Source: Pedobacter foliorum (GTDB taxonomy: Bacteria; Bacteroidota; Bacteroidia; Sphingobacteriales; Sphingobacteriaceae). From it: a stretch of DNA of 64,000 nucleotides. Below, piece after piece: positions 25,258-34,500 of the stretch (the stretch's first letter is position 1; every line of letters begins with the position of its first letter). The notes beneath the pieces were generated by a model that did no database searches, was not told the origin of the DNA, and saw nothing but the letters and a program-made list of their open reading frames with translations. Both the position numbers and the translations under genes were made by a program. The stretch is from assembly GCF_013266735.1 (NCBI RefSeq), contig NZ_JABSNU010000016.1, forward strand, positions 1-64,000, in the 5' to 3' direction.

Positions 25258-26562
25258 TTATTTTTTTGTTTTTTGTTCAAGCTCAGTAATTGCACTCCAT
25301 AAAACACCAGCCTCTCCCCTAAAACTAGATGAGCCTTGAGGCTTATTATCCGGTGTGTACCACTCATAAAACCCTTTGTTTTTTATTACACGATCCAACA
25401 TTGGTTCCATTGCCGCGCAAGCCTCATCAATAAGATTGTAACGGATAAGTTGAGACACCATTCGTCCTCCAAACCAGGTCCAATCTCCACCATTCTGATA
25501 AGAATATGGCCCCATACCTTTATTCTTAAAAAAACCTTGAGGATACACTGGATATATGGTTAAACCAATCGTAGCTGCATTGGCTTTCTTCACATTTTCC
25601 TGCATCTTTTTATAGGCAGTTTTTACCTCTTCCTTACTTAATAGGCCGGCTTCAATAGCAATTGCAGTCCCACCATGGTAATAAATTTCTGATTCATTGA
25701 ATGACGAAGGAAATGGCGAGCCGTTCAAATAAATATGTGGTATATATTTCTGCTGAGCTTTATCCCAAAGGTGTTTACGAATGTTTGTTGCTATGCTGGT
25801 TTTGATGCCTTTCCAATATTTTAGTGATTTTGGCGAAAGGTCGGCCATGCTTAAAAAATCGTTTATGGCAATAATGAACATCGCATTATCATAAATATCG
25901 ATGGTTCTGTGAGAGTTAGAATCTAAAACAACGCCCCAATCATGCTCTGGTTGAACATCTCCCCAATCTACAGTTGTTGCGCCCCATACCAATCCATATT
26001 TTTTTTCGAAACGTTTGGTAAGCAAAAATTGCATAGCTTCTTCCAGATGTTTCTGTACAGATGCACCTGCAACAGTATCCTTAAGGATGGATTTATCACC
26101 TGTACCTCCTATATATTTAGCTATTGCTTGCACAAGAGAAGTCTCCTGATCTGTTTCTACTGTATTTTTATGTCCTGCGTAGTTTGGCGCAAGTGCAGAA
26201 TGATAAAAATTATATGGAACACCTCCTGTTTTTACTGGGATATAGCCATCTAATATTCCACCGTCAGGTTGCTGAAATTGGAAGAAGGTAATCAGGTGTT
26301 TCTTTATAAGGTCTTTGTCGTTTACTTTACAGGCAACGGTTAAAAAGGTATTGAGATCTCTTATCCATACCTCACCGTAACCATCACCGGCAGTAAAACC
26401 TTTTTTAATTAATGTTTCTGCCATGTCCTTTACTGAATCTGCTGCAGGCTTAATCGCTTCAATCCTTTTAGCAGCATCGGCAGACAAGGCCGTCTGCCCA
26501 TTGGTGTTATTGTTCAGTGCAAAAGCACTTAAACAAGTTAGCACTAACATTTTTATCTTCAT
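25258..26562 (-). CDS. Exported six-hairpin glycosidase
   Basis: A 434-aa (alpha/alpha)6-barrel protein with a signal peptide (cut near T-N-G-Q). Landmarks: G-D-G-Y-G-E-V-W-I-R-D-L-N-T-F near residue 60 (R-D motif shared by GH37/GH63-type clans), F-Q-F-Q-Q-P-D-G-G-I, Y-D-N-A-M-F, and the late Q-N-G-G-D-W-T-W-F-G-G-R-M and F-R-G-E-A-G-V-L-W-S. Probably a glucosidase, mannosidase or glycosylglycerate-hydrolase relative; I cannot fix the GH family. First gene of the operon with GH92-2, so it likely acts on the same glycan. Confidence 0.7.
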   Translation of the reverse strand: MKIKMLVLTCLSAFALNNNTNGQTALSADAAKRIEAIKPAADSVKDMAETLIKKGFTAGDGYGEVWIRDLNTFLTVACKVNDKDLIKKHLITFFQFQQPDGGILDGYIPVKTGGVPYNFYHSALAPNYAGHKNTVETDQETSLVQAIAKYIGGTGDKSILKDTVAGASVQKHLEEAMQFLLTKRFEKKYGLVWGATTVDWGDVQPEHDWGVVLDSNSHRTIDIYDNAMFIIAINDFLSMADLSPKSLKYWKGIKTSIATNIRKHLWDKAQQKYIPHIYLNGSPFPSSFNESEIYYHGGTAIAIEAGLLSKEEVKTAYKKMQENVKKANAATIGLTIYPVYPQGFFKNKGMGPYSYQNGGDWTWFGGRMVSQLIRYNLIDEACAAMEPMLDRVIKNKGFYEWYTPDNKPQGSSSFRGEAGVLWSAITELEQKTKK

Positions 26563-26744
26563 TTGTGTGTTGTATTATACTTGGTTAAAATATTAAAACT
26601 ATTGGCAGTGCATTAAAAGCACAAACGCTTTCATGTTCATAAAGCTACAATCTCTTCAGTTTTCTCACATTTTAAACCGAAGATAGTAAACCAAAAAGTA
26701 ATTGTTTTTTGCTATCTTACCTTTTGACTGAGCCTATTCATGAA

Positions 26745-26757
26745 ATGTTTGTACATA
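26745..26757. promoter_or_regulatory. Candidate GntR operator, copy 2
   Basis: Exact inverse of the 13-mer at 21266-21278, within the near-palindrome TGTTTGTACATACA (26747-26760). It lies about 180 bp upstream of the glycosidase-GH92-2 operon. Sharing this site with the gntR/isomerase gap suggests one regulator for both operons. Confidence 0.5.
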
Positions 26758-26865
26758 CATAGTTACATATTAATTTTATAGCATCAAATTTTTTTAATAA
26801 AAAAGTGATTACTTAACCCTGATTGCTCATAAAACAGACTATTGATTTTATGAACGGTAACTATT

Positions 26866-26919
26866 TCACCTTAGACTCAACTCAGACCCACCTCAGACTC
26901 AGGTCAGACTTTGTTAGAC
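26866..26919 (-). repeat. 11-bp head-to-tail tandem array (about five units)
   Basis: On the minus strand the units are GTCTAACAAA (10 bp, diverged), GTCTGACCTGA, GTCTGAGGTGG, GTCTGAGTTGA and GTCTAAGGTGA. The shared AGAC of the plus strand falls at 26873, 26884, 26895, 26906 and 26916. One-turn spacing resembles direct-repeat sites of OmpR/PhoB-type regulators. Isolated CAGAC half-sites also occur at 26835 and 26966. The array is about 300 bp upstream of the glycosidase operon. Otherwise 26563-27036 holds the GntR-like site and the terminator. Confidence 0.75.
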
Positions 26920-26977
26920 TATTGCCTAATTACACTCTCTTTTTAGGCGGTATACAAACTGATGTCAGACAGATATA

Positions 26978-27008
26978 AAAAGAGCCTGATCAATGATACA
27001 GGCTCTTT
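26978..27008 (-). terminator. Intrinsic terminator after the sialate O-acetylesterase gene
   Basis: Stem AAAGAGCCTG / CAGGCTCTTT with a 10-base loop, followed on the minus strand by a run of five T. It is 28 bp downstream of the stop at 27037. The plus-strand side reads TTTATTT, so it may work both ways. Confidence 0.85.
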
Positions 27009-27036
27009 ATTTACGCAGTCGTAATTCTGAATTATT

Positions 27037-29031
27037 TTATTTTCTACCTAAAGTGATTTCAGGCCAGCTATCGGTTCTAAACGGCGAAGCCGGAAGCCCA
27101 GCACCATTAACAAAATTACATACCGGGTTATTGGCCCAGGCATACCTTACGGCAACCGGATTAGCTACATCAGGACTACTAACAATCACTTGATTTCCTT
27201 TTACTACAGCTTTAGCCCAATGAAATTTCTGATCCGAGCCTGCAATAGCAAAACCTTTCAGTTCAGCGCCATCCTTAGCCTTTAAACCACCATCAGCGGC
27301 TTTAAAAGTTAAATTAATAGCCGCACCATCAATTTTTTGAGACTGATATATTGGACCGCTATAAGGAATTCTAACTCCATAATCTTTAGCAAGGGCTATA
27401 AATGCCAACCTCTTACCAACATCTTGTTTGTTTTTTGGGTGAATATCTACCGCATCGCCGATATCAATAGAAACAGCCATCCCAGTGTTTGGCAACGAAA
27501 GCGTTTCACGCTGTGCATCTCTCAATTCAGCCCACTCAGTAGCTACAGGCTGTGCTTCAACTGGCATATAATTAGCGAGTTGAACAAAGTAAAATGGGAA
27601 ATTCGGCTGATTCCAGCTTTTTCTCCAATCCTTAATCATAGCAGGAAAAAGTGTACGGTACTGATTTGCACGACCAGCATTGCTTTCTCCCTGATACCAG
27701 ATGGCTCCTTTAATTGGAAATTGCAGATAGGGATTAATCATGGCATTGTACAATACAGTAGTTCTGTTAGGCCCATCATTTGAAGTAGGCATAGGCGCCA
27801 CATCTTTCAAATTTAACCCTACTTTATGTTGCCATTCGCCATCAAGCGACAACCTTTCGCCGCCTCCAGAAATAAGAGCCATTATATTTTTATCTCCAAA
27901 AACACCACCAGCACCGCCAGTATCGAACACCCTCAAAACCAATGCAAATGTTCCTGCCTTTACTTTATTTCCAGGAATAGTATAAATACGCGGTACACCA
28001 ACCCCCTCAGTTTGACCTACCTTTTCACCATCAAAATAAGTAACATCGTTATCGTCAATAGTACCCAAATTAATTTTTAAATCTTTACCTGTCCAAGATT
28101 GAGGAATAGTAATGTTTTTTCTAAACCAAACAACACCATCGAAATCCGACAATCCGGCGCCCTCCCATAATGTCGGCAGCGACATAGTTTTCCATGATGA
28201 AACATCAAGCGAAGCAGCCAACCATGCCGGTTTACCACCAACTATACCTGCATCTTTATCAAGCACCGATTTGTTCCAGGCAGCTAATTTTTCTTTAAAG
28301 TCAGAACCATCATTACTTGCATTTTCAATTGTTTTTACCGCTTCTACAAAATCAGGGATAGTTTTAAGTGTAGTTGCGCTAGTCCAGGCCTCAGCGATGG
28401 TACCACCCCATGAAGTATGAATTAAACCAATTGGAATACCTGTTTTTTTATTGATCTCACGAGCAAAAAAGTAAGCTACAGAAGAAAACCCTGCAACATA
28501 TTGCGGAGTACATTCCTGCCAGCCACCATTATCAACTTTAGCATCATCTAATAGCGTGTTGCTGGTTACATGAACGGCTTGCAATAGTCTGATTTTTGGA
28601 TAATTTGCATCCTTTATTTCCTGTTCATAATTATCGATTTTTCCCCATCCTGCCAATGGCATTTCCATGTTAGACTGACCTGAGCAAACCCATACATCAC
28701 CAACCAACACATTATTTAATTTCGTAACCTCCCCATCAGAAATGGTAATATTATAAGGTCCGCCATACGAAGGAGTAGGCAACACTACCTTAAACTTTCC
28801 ATCCTGACCTGCTTTACTGGTATAAGTTTTATTATTCCAGGTAGAAATAACTGTTACAGTTTTTCCTACATCAGCATTTCCCCAGATCGCAACATTGGTT
28901 TTCTGCTGAAAGACCATGTTATCACTAAATACAGTTGGTAAGACTACTTTAGCCTGTGTTACAGCGCTAAAAAAAATGGAAGCAAGCAATAAGCCGCCCT
29001 TAAATAATTTAATGGAATTGGGTTTCAACAT
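27037..29031 (-). CDS. Exported sialate O-acetylesterase (SGNH)
   Basis: Removes O-acetyl groups from sialic acid or other acetylated sugars. A 664-aa protein with a signal peptide (cut near T-Q-A-K). The SGNH catalytic Ser lies in V-C-S-G-Q-S-N-M-E-M-P-L (about 118), block III in G-A-I-W-Y-Q-G-E-S-N-A, and the Asp/His pair in D-I-G-D-A-V-D-I-H-P-K. An inserted beta-galactosidase-like jelly roll is seen in the middle (F-D-G-V-V-W-F-R-K-N-I-T-I-P). Monocistronic with its own promoter and terminator, at the edge of the mannosidase region, where it would open acetylated glycans to the exo-enzymes. Confidence 0.9.
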   Translation of the reverse strand: MLKPNSIKLFKGGLLLASIFFSAVTQAKVVLPTVFSDNMVFQQKTNVAIWGNADVGKTVTVISTWNNKTYTSKAGQDGKFKVVLPTPSYGGPYNITISDGEVTKLNNVLVGDVWVCSGQSNMEMPLAGWGKIDNYEQEIKDANYPKIRLLQAVHVTSNTLLDDAKVDNGGWQECTPQYVAGFSSVAYFFAREINKKTGIPIGLIHTSWGGTIAEAWTSATTLKTIPDFVEAVKTIENASNDGSDFKEKLAAWNKSVLDKDAGIVGGKPAWLAASLDVSSWKTMSLPTLWEGAGLSDFDGVVWFRKNITIPQSWTGKDLKINLGTIDDNDVTYFDGEKVGQTEGVGVPRIYTIPGNKVKAGTFALVLRVFDTGGAGGVFGDKNIMALISGGGERLSLDGEWQHKVGLNLKDVAPMPTSNDGPNRTTVLYNAMINPYLQFPIKGAIWYQGESNAGRANQYRTLFPAMIKDWRKSWNQPNFPFYFVQLANYMPVEAQPVATEWAELRDAQRETLSLPNTGMAVSIDIGDAVDIHPKNKQDVGKRLAFIALAKDYGVRIPYSGPIYQSQKIDGAAINLTFKAADGGLKAKDGAELKGFAIAGSDQKFHWAKAVVKGNQVIVSSPDVANPVAVRYAWANNPVCNFVNGAGLPASPFRTDSWPEITLGRK

Positions 29032-29055
29032 GTTTGTGGTTTAATTTGGTATACA

Positions 29056-29063
29056 CAAACATA
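29056..29063 (-). promoter_or_regulatory. Candidate -7 box of the sialate O-acetylesterase gene
   Basis: TATGTTTG on the minus strand, 24 bp before the ATG, fits TAnnTTTG exactly; no TTG is found at the right distance. The overlapping TATACACAAACAT (29050-29062) differs at two places from the GntR-like site. Confidence 0.4.
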
Positions 29064-29076
29064 CAAAAAACATCTA

Positions 29077-30162
29077 TTAGTCGATACCCCCAACAACCCC
29101 CATTTGCTCCAATTTATCCTCAACCCCAGAGATATACCGCGAGCTAGACTTCCTATCGGAAGAATATTCCATCATTAACGATTCTGCTACATGTACCATG
29201 TGTTCAGACCCAATAAATATAGCGGTACGCTGATGTAATTCCGTTGGTTCTATTTCTAATATCCTATTAAAACCATCAGAAGCCACTCCCCCAGCCTGCT
29301 CAACTATAAAAGCCATCGGATTACACTCATACAACAGCCTTAATTTTCCTTTGGGAGAACGCGCGGTGGTAGGATATATATAAATGCCCCCCTTTATTAA
29401 ATTACGATGAATATCGGCCACCATAGAACCAATATATCTTGATGTATATGGCCTATTGGTAGACTCATCTTCTACCTGTACATATTTCAGGTATTTCTTT
29501 ACCCCTTCAGGGAAATGCACATAATTCCCTTCATTTAAGGAATAGATATTTCCATTTGGAGGTATTTTCATATTTGGATGGGATAAGCAAAACTCCCCAA
29601 TAGAAGGATCTAAAGTAAAACCGTTTACTCCTTTACCGGTTGTGTACACCAGCATAGTTGATGATCCATAAATCACATAACCAGCAGCCACCTGCTCTGT
29701 TCCTTTTTGCAAAACATCATGCAGGGTAGCTTCCCCCTTTGTCGATTTTCTTCTATAAATTGAAAAAATAGTTCCTACTGCTACATTGCAATCAATATTT
29801 GAAGAGCCGTCAAGTGGATCAATACATACAATGTATTTAGCATTTTTAGATACCGGAGAGTCAATTTTCACAAACTCATCCTCTTCTTCAGTTGCAACAA
29901 TACAACATTCGCCACCACTGGTCAAGGCACTTATAAATTGAGTATTTGCATACACATCCAGCTTCTGCTGCCCCTCTCCCTGAATATTCATAGTTCCGGC
30001 AGCTCCCAATATATCAACCAGACCTGCTTTATTCACTTCCCGGTTCACAATTTTGGAGGCGATACCAATGTCTCTCAGTAGTCTTGAAAGCTCACCTTTT
30101 GCATAGGGAAAATCGGCCTGTTTTTCGATGATAAACTGCCCCAGTGTTTTTATGCCTGACAT
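29077..30162 (-). CDS. fbp: Fructose-1,6-bisphosphatase class 1
   Basis: Gluconeogenic enzyme that hydrolyses fructose-1,6-bisphosphate to fructose-6-phosphate; cytoplasmic, magnesium dependent. Class 1 is shown by I-D-P-L-D-G-S-S-N-I-D (metal and substrate loop), Y-V-x-x-F-P-E, and the A-R-S-P-K-G-K-L-R-L-L-Y-E-C-N-P-M-A substrate-binding segment. The allosteric-type N-terminal helix T-L-G-Q-F-I is present. Length (361 aa) is slightly long through a C-terminal tail. It follows a phosphodiesterase gene by 21 bp on the same strand. Confidence 0.95.
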   Translation of the reverse strand: MSGIKTLGQFIIEKQADFPYAKGELSRLLRDIGIASKIVNREVNKAGLVDILGAAGTMNIQGEGQQKLDVYANTQFISALTSGGECCIVATEEEDEFVKIDSPVSKNAKYIVCIDPLDGSSNIDCNVAVGTIFSIYRRKSTKGEATLHDVLQKGTEQVAAGYVIYGSSTMLVYTTGKGVNGFTLDPSIGEFCLSHPNMKIPPNGNIYSLNEGNYVHFPEGVKKYLKYVQVEDESTNRPYTSRYIGSMVADIHRNLIKGGIYIYPTTARSPKGKLRLLYECNPMAFIVEQAGGVASDGFNRILEIEPTELHQRTAIFIGSEHMVHVAESLMMEYSSDRKSSSRYISGVEDKLEQMGVVGGID

Positions 30163-30183
30163 ATACTTAGTGTATTTAATACG

Positions 30184-30675
30184 TTATCTATTACCTATTT
30201 CTATAGCCTCTAAGTTATGTATTTTTTCGTCAGAAACACTAAATCTAATTAAAGTTTTAACCTTGTGCCAGCCCGAATTTCCTGCTGCACCTGGATTTAT
30301 ATGCAAACAATCGATTTTCTTGTCGTACATCACCTTCAAAATATGCGAATGTCCCGTGATAAATAATTTTGGAGGCTTAGTGTATATTTCACCCTTAACA
30401 TTAGGAGCATATTTACCAGGATATCCGCCGATATGAGTCATCCAAACATCAAGCTTTTCACAGTTGAAACGCAAGTGCTCCGGATAAACACTCCTAATCT
30501 CTTTACCATCGATATTTCCATAAACACCACGTAGTGGTTTAAAGGCAGCGAGCTCTTCTGCAACATTATCTCCAAAGTCGCCTGCATGCCATATTTCATC
30601 GCAATCCACAAAGTGTTTAAAAACCGCAGGATCCAAAAATCCATGCGTATCAGAAATCAAGCCTATCTTAGTCAA
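30184..30675 (-). CDS. YfcE-type metallophosphoesterase
   Basis: A 163-aa cytoplasmic phosphodiesterase of the YfcE/MJ0936 group: I-S-D-T-H-G, H-A-G-D-F-G-D, Y-G-N-I-D-G (Ile-Asp instead of His-Asp, usual for this group), M-T-H-I-G-G-Y-P, T-G-H-S-H and H-I-N-P-G-A-A. No signal peptide, unlike the three exported phosphoesterases elsewhere in the window. Likely co-transcribed with fbp. Confidence 0.9.
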   Translation of the reverse strand: MTKIGLISDTHGFLDPAVFKHFVDCDEIWHAGDFGDNVAEELAAFKPLRGVYGNIDGKEIRSVYPEHLRFNCEKLDVWMTHIGGYPGKYAPNVKGEIYTKPPKLFITGHSHILKVMYDKKIDCLHINPGAAGNSGWHKVKTLIRFSVSDEKIHNLEAIEIGNR

Positions 30676-30749
30676 AGTATATGTTCTTAATATGAATCAA
30701 ACAAATTAGTATGTATCAAACAAAGCTATGTATAATGATATTTATACGA

Positions 30750-31454
30750 CTAAAAAGCCAGCAAGAAATCTTTAAGTAATCGTTTATAGTCGGAAGTATA
30801 TACTTTCTCCGACTCGTAAATAAAAAAGTTACTCACTTTTGTCTCAACTACCCTTCGCTGCAAGCAAATGATATGACGAAAAACAGGCTTACTTTCATCA
30901 GAGCAAACATTTATTCTTTCGCCAAGGGCTAAATTAAACGCCGAAGCCCGTTCCACCACAAACTCAGCCTGCTTAACCGGAAGTATTAACCAGATACACC
31001 CATCATCAGCCAATAGTTCTGAAGTTTTTAACAACAGTAACTCAAAAAAGTTCTCATCGGCATGTCTGGCTATACCTTTTCTTTGCTCCGGATTCTTAAG
31101 ATCATTCACAAAATAAGGAGGATTGGAAACAATCAGATCGTATTTAACATCAGTATTATATAAGGCTATAGGAAAATGATGAGCCTTAACCCTTTCAGAA
31201 AAATCTGAATTACTGAAATTAGCAGAAGCAGCCAATGCCGCCGACTCATCAATTTCAACCGCATCAACCAATGCATTTGGAAAACGTTGCGCCAACATTA
31301 AGGCAATAACACCTGTTCCAGTGCCAATATCGAGTATTTGTTTAGCGTCATTTTTTTGAACAATTGCACCTAACAATACCCCATCAGTGTTAATTTTCAT
31401 GGCACAACCGGCCTGATTTACCTCAAACTGCTTAAATTTAAAAATACTTCCCAT
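30750..31454 (-). CDS. trmN6: tRNA1(Val) adenine-37 N6-methyltransferase
   Basis: SAM-dependent methyltransferase that modifies A37 of tRNA-Val. A 234-aa Rossmann protein: SAM motif I D-I-G-T-G-T-G-V-I-A-L-M, acidic V-E-I-D-E, and the N6-adenine catalytic motif S-N-P-P-Y-F. The N-terminal F-K-F-K-Q-F-E-V-x-Q and M-K-I-N-T-D-G-V-L-L-G-A are characteristic of the YfiC family. Divergent from purL. Confidence 0.9.
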   Translation of the reverse strand: MGSIFKFKQFEVNQAGCAMKINTDGVLLGAIVQKNDAKQILDIGTGTGVIALMLAQRFPNALVDAVEIDESAALAASANFSNSDFSERVKAHHFPIALYNTDVKYDLIVSNPPYFVNDLKNPEQRKGIARHADENFFELLLLKTSELLADDGCIWLILPVKQAEFVVERASAFNLALGERINVCSDESKPVFRHIICLQRRVVETKVSNFFIYESEKVYTSDYKRLLKDFLLAF

Positions 31455-31507
31455 ACGCTTCTGCGAATATATTACATTCTACCCTCGCGGTTTTAAAATT
31501 TTAACGC

Positions 31508-31515
31508 TAAATTTG
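31508..31515 (+). promoter_or_regulatory. -7 box of purL
   Basis: TAAATTTG matches the Bacteroidota -7 consensus and ends 17 bp before the purL ATG, leaving a very short leader. A TTG at the usual distance is absent. Confidence 0.5.
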
Positions 31516-31532
31516 CGGCTCAAAACACTACA

Positions 31533-34500
31533 ATGATTTATTTCTTCTCCAATCAATCCAATACAGTTTTCGCTTTACAAACCGCGCAAAACTTATCCGA
31601 TACTGATATTACAAAACTAGAATGGCTGTTTGGCGGTGCAAAATTAAAGCAAGAAACCGTATTAGCAGATTTTTTTGTTGGACCTCGAGCAGCAATGGTA
31701 ACTCCTTGGAGCACTAATGCAGTAGAGATTACGCAAAACATGGCCATCGAAGGAATCATCAGGATTGAAGAATTCCATAAAGTTGAAGAGAACTTTTCTG
31801 ACTTTGATCCAATGTTATCTCAAAAATATAAGGAACTTAATCAGGATATATATACAATTAACATACAACCGGAACCTATTATTGAGGTTAGCGACATCGC
31901 TGCTTACAATAAACAGGAAGGTTTATCACTAAGTGATGATGAAGTAGGTTATTTAGATGGTCTTTCTAAAAGACTTGGAAGAGCACTTACAGATTCAGAA
32001 GTATTTGGTTTTTCTCAGGTAAACTCAGAGCACTGTCGTCACAAAATCTTTAATGGTAAATTCGTTATAGACGGCGTAGAGCAACCAACCTCACTTTTTA
32101 AACTGATCCGTAAAACATCAGAAGAAAACCCTAACGATATCGTTTCTGCATATAAAGACAATGTTGCCTTTATTAAAGGCCCGATAGTTCAGCAATTTGC
32201 ACCTAAACGTGCAGACATACCTGATTACTATGCAATCAGCGATTTCGAATCAGTAATTTCTGTAAAAGCAGAAACACACAATTTCCCAACAACTGTTGAA
32301 CCATTTAATGGTGCCGCCACAGGATCAGGTGGTGAAATCAGAGATAGACTTGCAGGTGGACAAGGCTCATTGCCTTTAGCTGGTACTGCGGTTTACATGA
32401 CTGCCTTATCAAGATTAGAAGATAATCGCCCTTGGGAAAAAGGTGTTGAAGAAAGAGAATGGTTATACCAAACTCCGATGGATATTCTAATTAAAGCTTC
32501 GAATGGAGCAACTGATTTTGGAAATAAATTCGGTCAGCCACTAATCACTGGATCTGTACTTACTTTTGAGCACGAAGAAGACGGTCGTAAACTTGGTTTC
32601 GACAAAGTAATCATGCTTGCAGGTGGTGTTGGTTACGGTAAAGCTAGCCAGGCTAAGAAACAAAAACCTTCTGAAGGTGATAAAATTGTAGTTCTTGGTG
32701 GAGAAAACTATAGAATTGGTATGGGTGGTGCTGCAGTATCATCTGCTGATACCGGTGCTTTAGGTAGTGGAATCGAACTAAATGCCATTCAGAGATCTAA
32801 TCCTGAAATGCAAAAAAGAGCAGCAAATGCTGTGCGTGGCATGGTAGAAAGCGAGCATAACAGTATCGTATCTATACATGATCACGGTGCTGGTGGTCAC
32901 TTAAACTGTCTTTCTGAATTGGTTGAAGAAACCGGCGGAAAAATTGATCTTGACAAATTACCTGTCGGAGATCCTACCCTTTCAGCAAAAGAGATTATCG
33001 GTAACGAATCTCAGGAACGTATGGGTCTGGTAATCGGACAAGAACATATAGAAACACTTCAAAAAATTGCAGATCGTGAACGTTCTCCAATGTATACTGT
33101 AGGTACAGTTACAGGCGATCACCGCTTTACTTTTGAATCTGCGACTACTGGTGCTAAACCAATGGACTTAGAACTGAAAGACATGTTCGGCAGTTCTCCA
33201 AAAGTAGTAATGGATGATAAAACCATCGATAGAAAATACCAACCAGTTACTTATGATAAAGCTCAGTTAAATACTTATCTGGAGCAAGTTTTACAATTGG
33301 AAGCAGTTGCTTCTAAAGACTGGTTAACGAACAAAGTAGACCGTTGTGTAGGTGGTCGTGTTGCTAAGCAACAATGTGCTGGTCCATTACAATTACCGCT
33401 AAACAACTGCGGTGTGATGGCATTAGACTTCCAAGGAAAAGAAGGTATTGCTACTTCAGTAGGCCACGCTCCTCTATCTGCATTAATTGATCCGGCAGCA
33501 GGAAGTCGTATTGCTATTGCTGAATCTCTTTCTAATCTTGTTTGGGCACCATTAAAAGATGGGCTTAAAAGCGTTTCGCTTTCAGCCAACTGGATGTGGG
33601 CTTGTAAAAATGAAGGTGAAGATGCCAGGTTATATGAAGCGGTAAAAGCTTGTTCTGATTTCGCAATCAGCTTAGGAATCAATATCCCAACGGGTAAAGA
33701 TTCCCTGTCTATGAAGCAAAAATACAAGAACGATGAGGTTATTGCTCCTGGTACTGTGATTATATCAGCGGCAGGAAATTGCAATGACATCACTAAAGTT
33801 GTTGAACCTGTTTTACAAAAAGATGGTGGTTCAATTTACTACATCAACTTATCTGATGATACCTATAAACTTGGTGGTTCTTCATTTGCACAAATCTTAA
33901 ACAGAATTGGCAACGAAACTCCAGATGTTAAAAACGCAGATCAACTTAAAAATACATTCAACACACTTCAGGAATTAATAAAAACGGAGAAAATACAAGC
34001 AGGACATGATATAGGTAGCGGTGGTTTAATCACTACTTTATTAGAGCTTTGCTTTGCTGATCGTGATCTTGGCGCATCTTTAGATTTTTCTTCTCTAGGT
34101 GAGCAAGACATCATCAAGTTACTTTTTGCTGAAAACATCGGTATCGTATTCCAGGCAACTGCGGATGCTGAAGCTATCCTTTCTGCAAATGGCGTTGCTT
34201 ATCACAAAATCGGTGAAGTTACTTCAACAGCCAGCTTACAGCTAAAAAACAATTTAGATGAGTTATCTTTTGACATTGATCACTTACGTGATGTATGGTT
34301 CAAAACTTCTTATCTATTAGATAAAAAGCAAAGTGGACCTGTAAAAGCAAAAGAACGCTTTGACAACTATAAAAACCACGTACTTAACTTTAACTTCCCT
34401 GCACAATTTGACGGCAAGAAGCCAGTTTTAGATGCTTCAAAACCAAGACCAAAAGCAGCTATTATCCGTGAAAAAGGAAGTAACTCAGAACGTGAAGTTG

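Noticed and set aside
26866..26919. CRISPR-like array
   Set aside because: Units are only 11 bp, head to tail without spacers, and no cas genes are present.
31460..31532. Purine riboswitch before purL
   Set aside because: The predicted leader is under 20 bases and no aptamer-like pairing is visible.
33275..33793. 172-codon minus-strand frame inside purL
   Set aside because: A long shadow frame opposite a conserved gene; the product has no recognisable domain.
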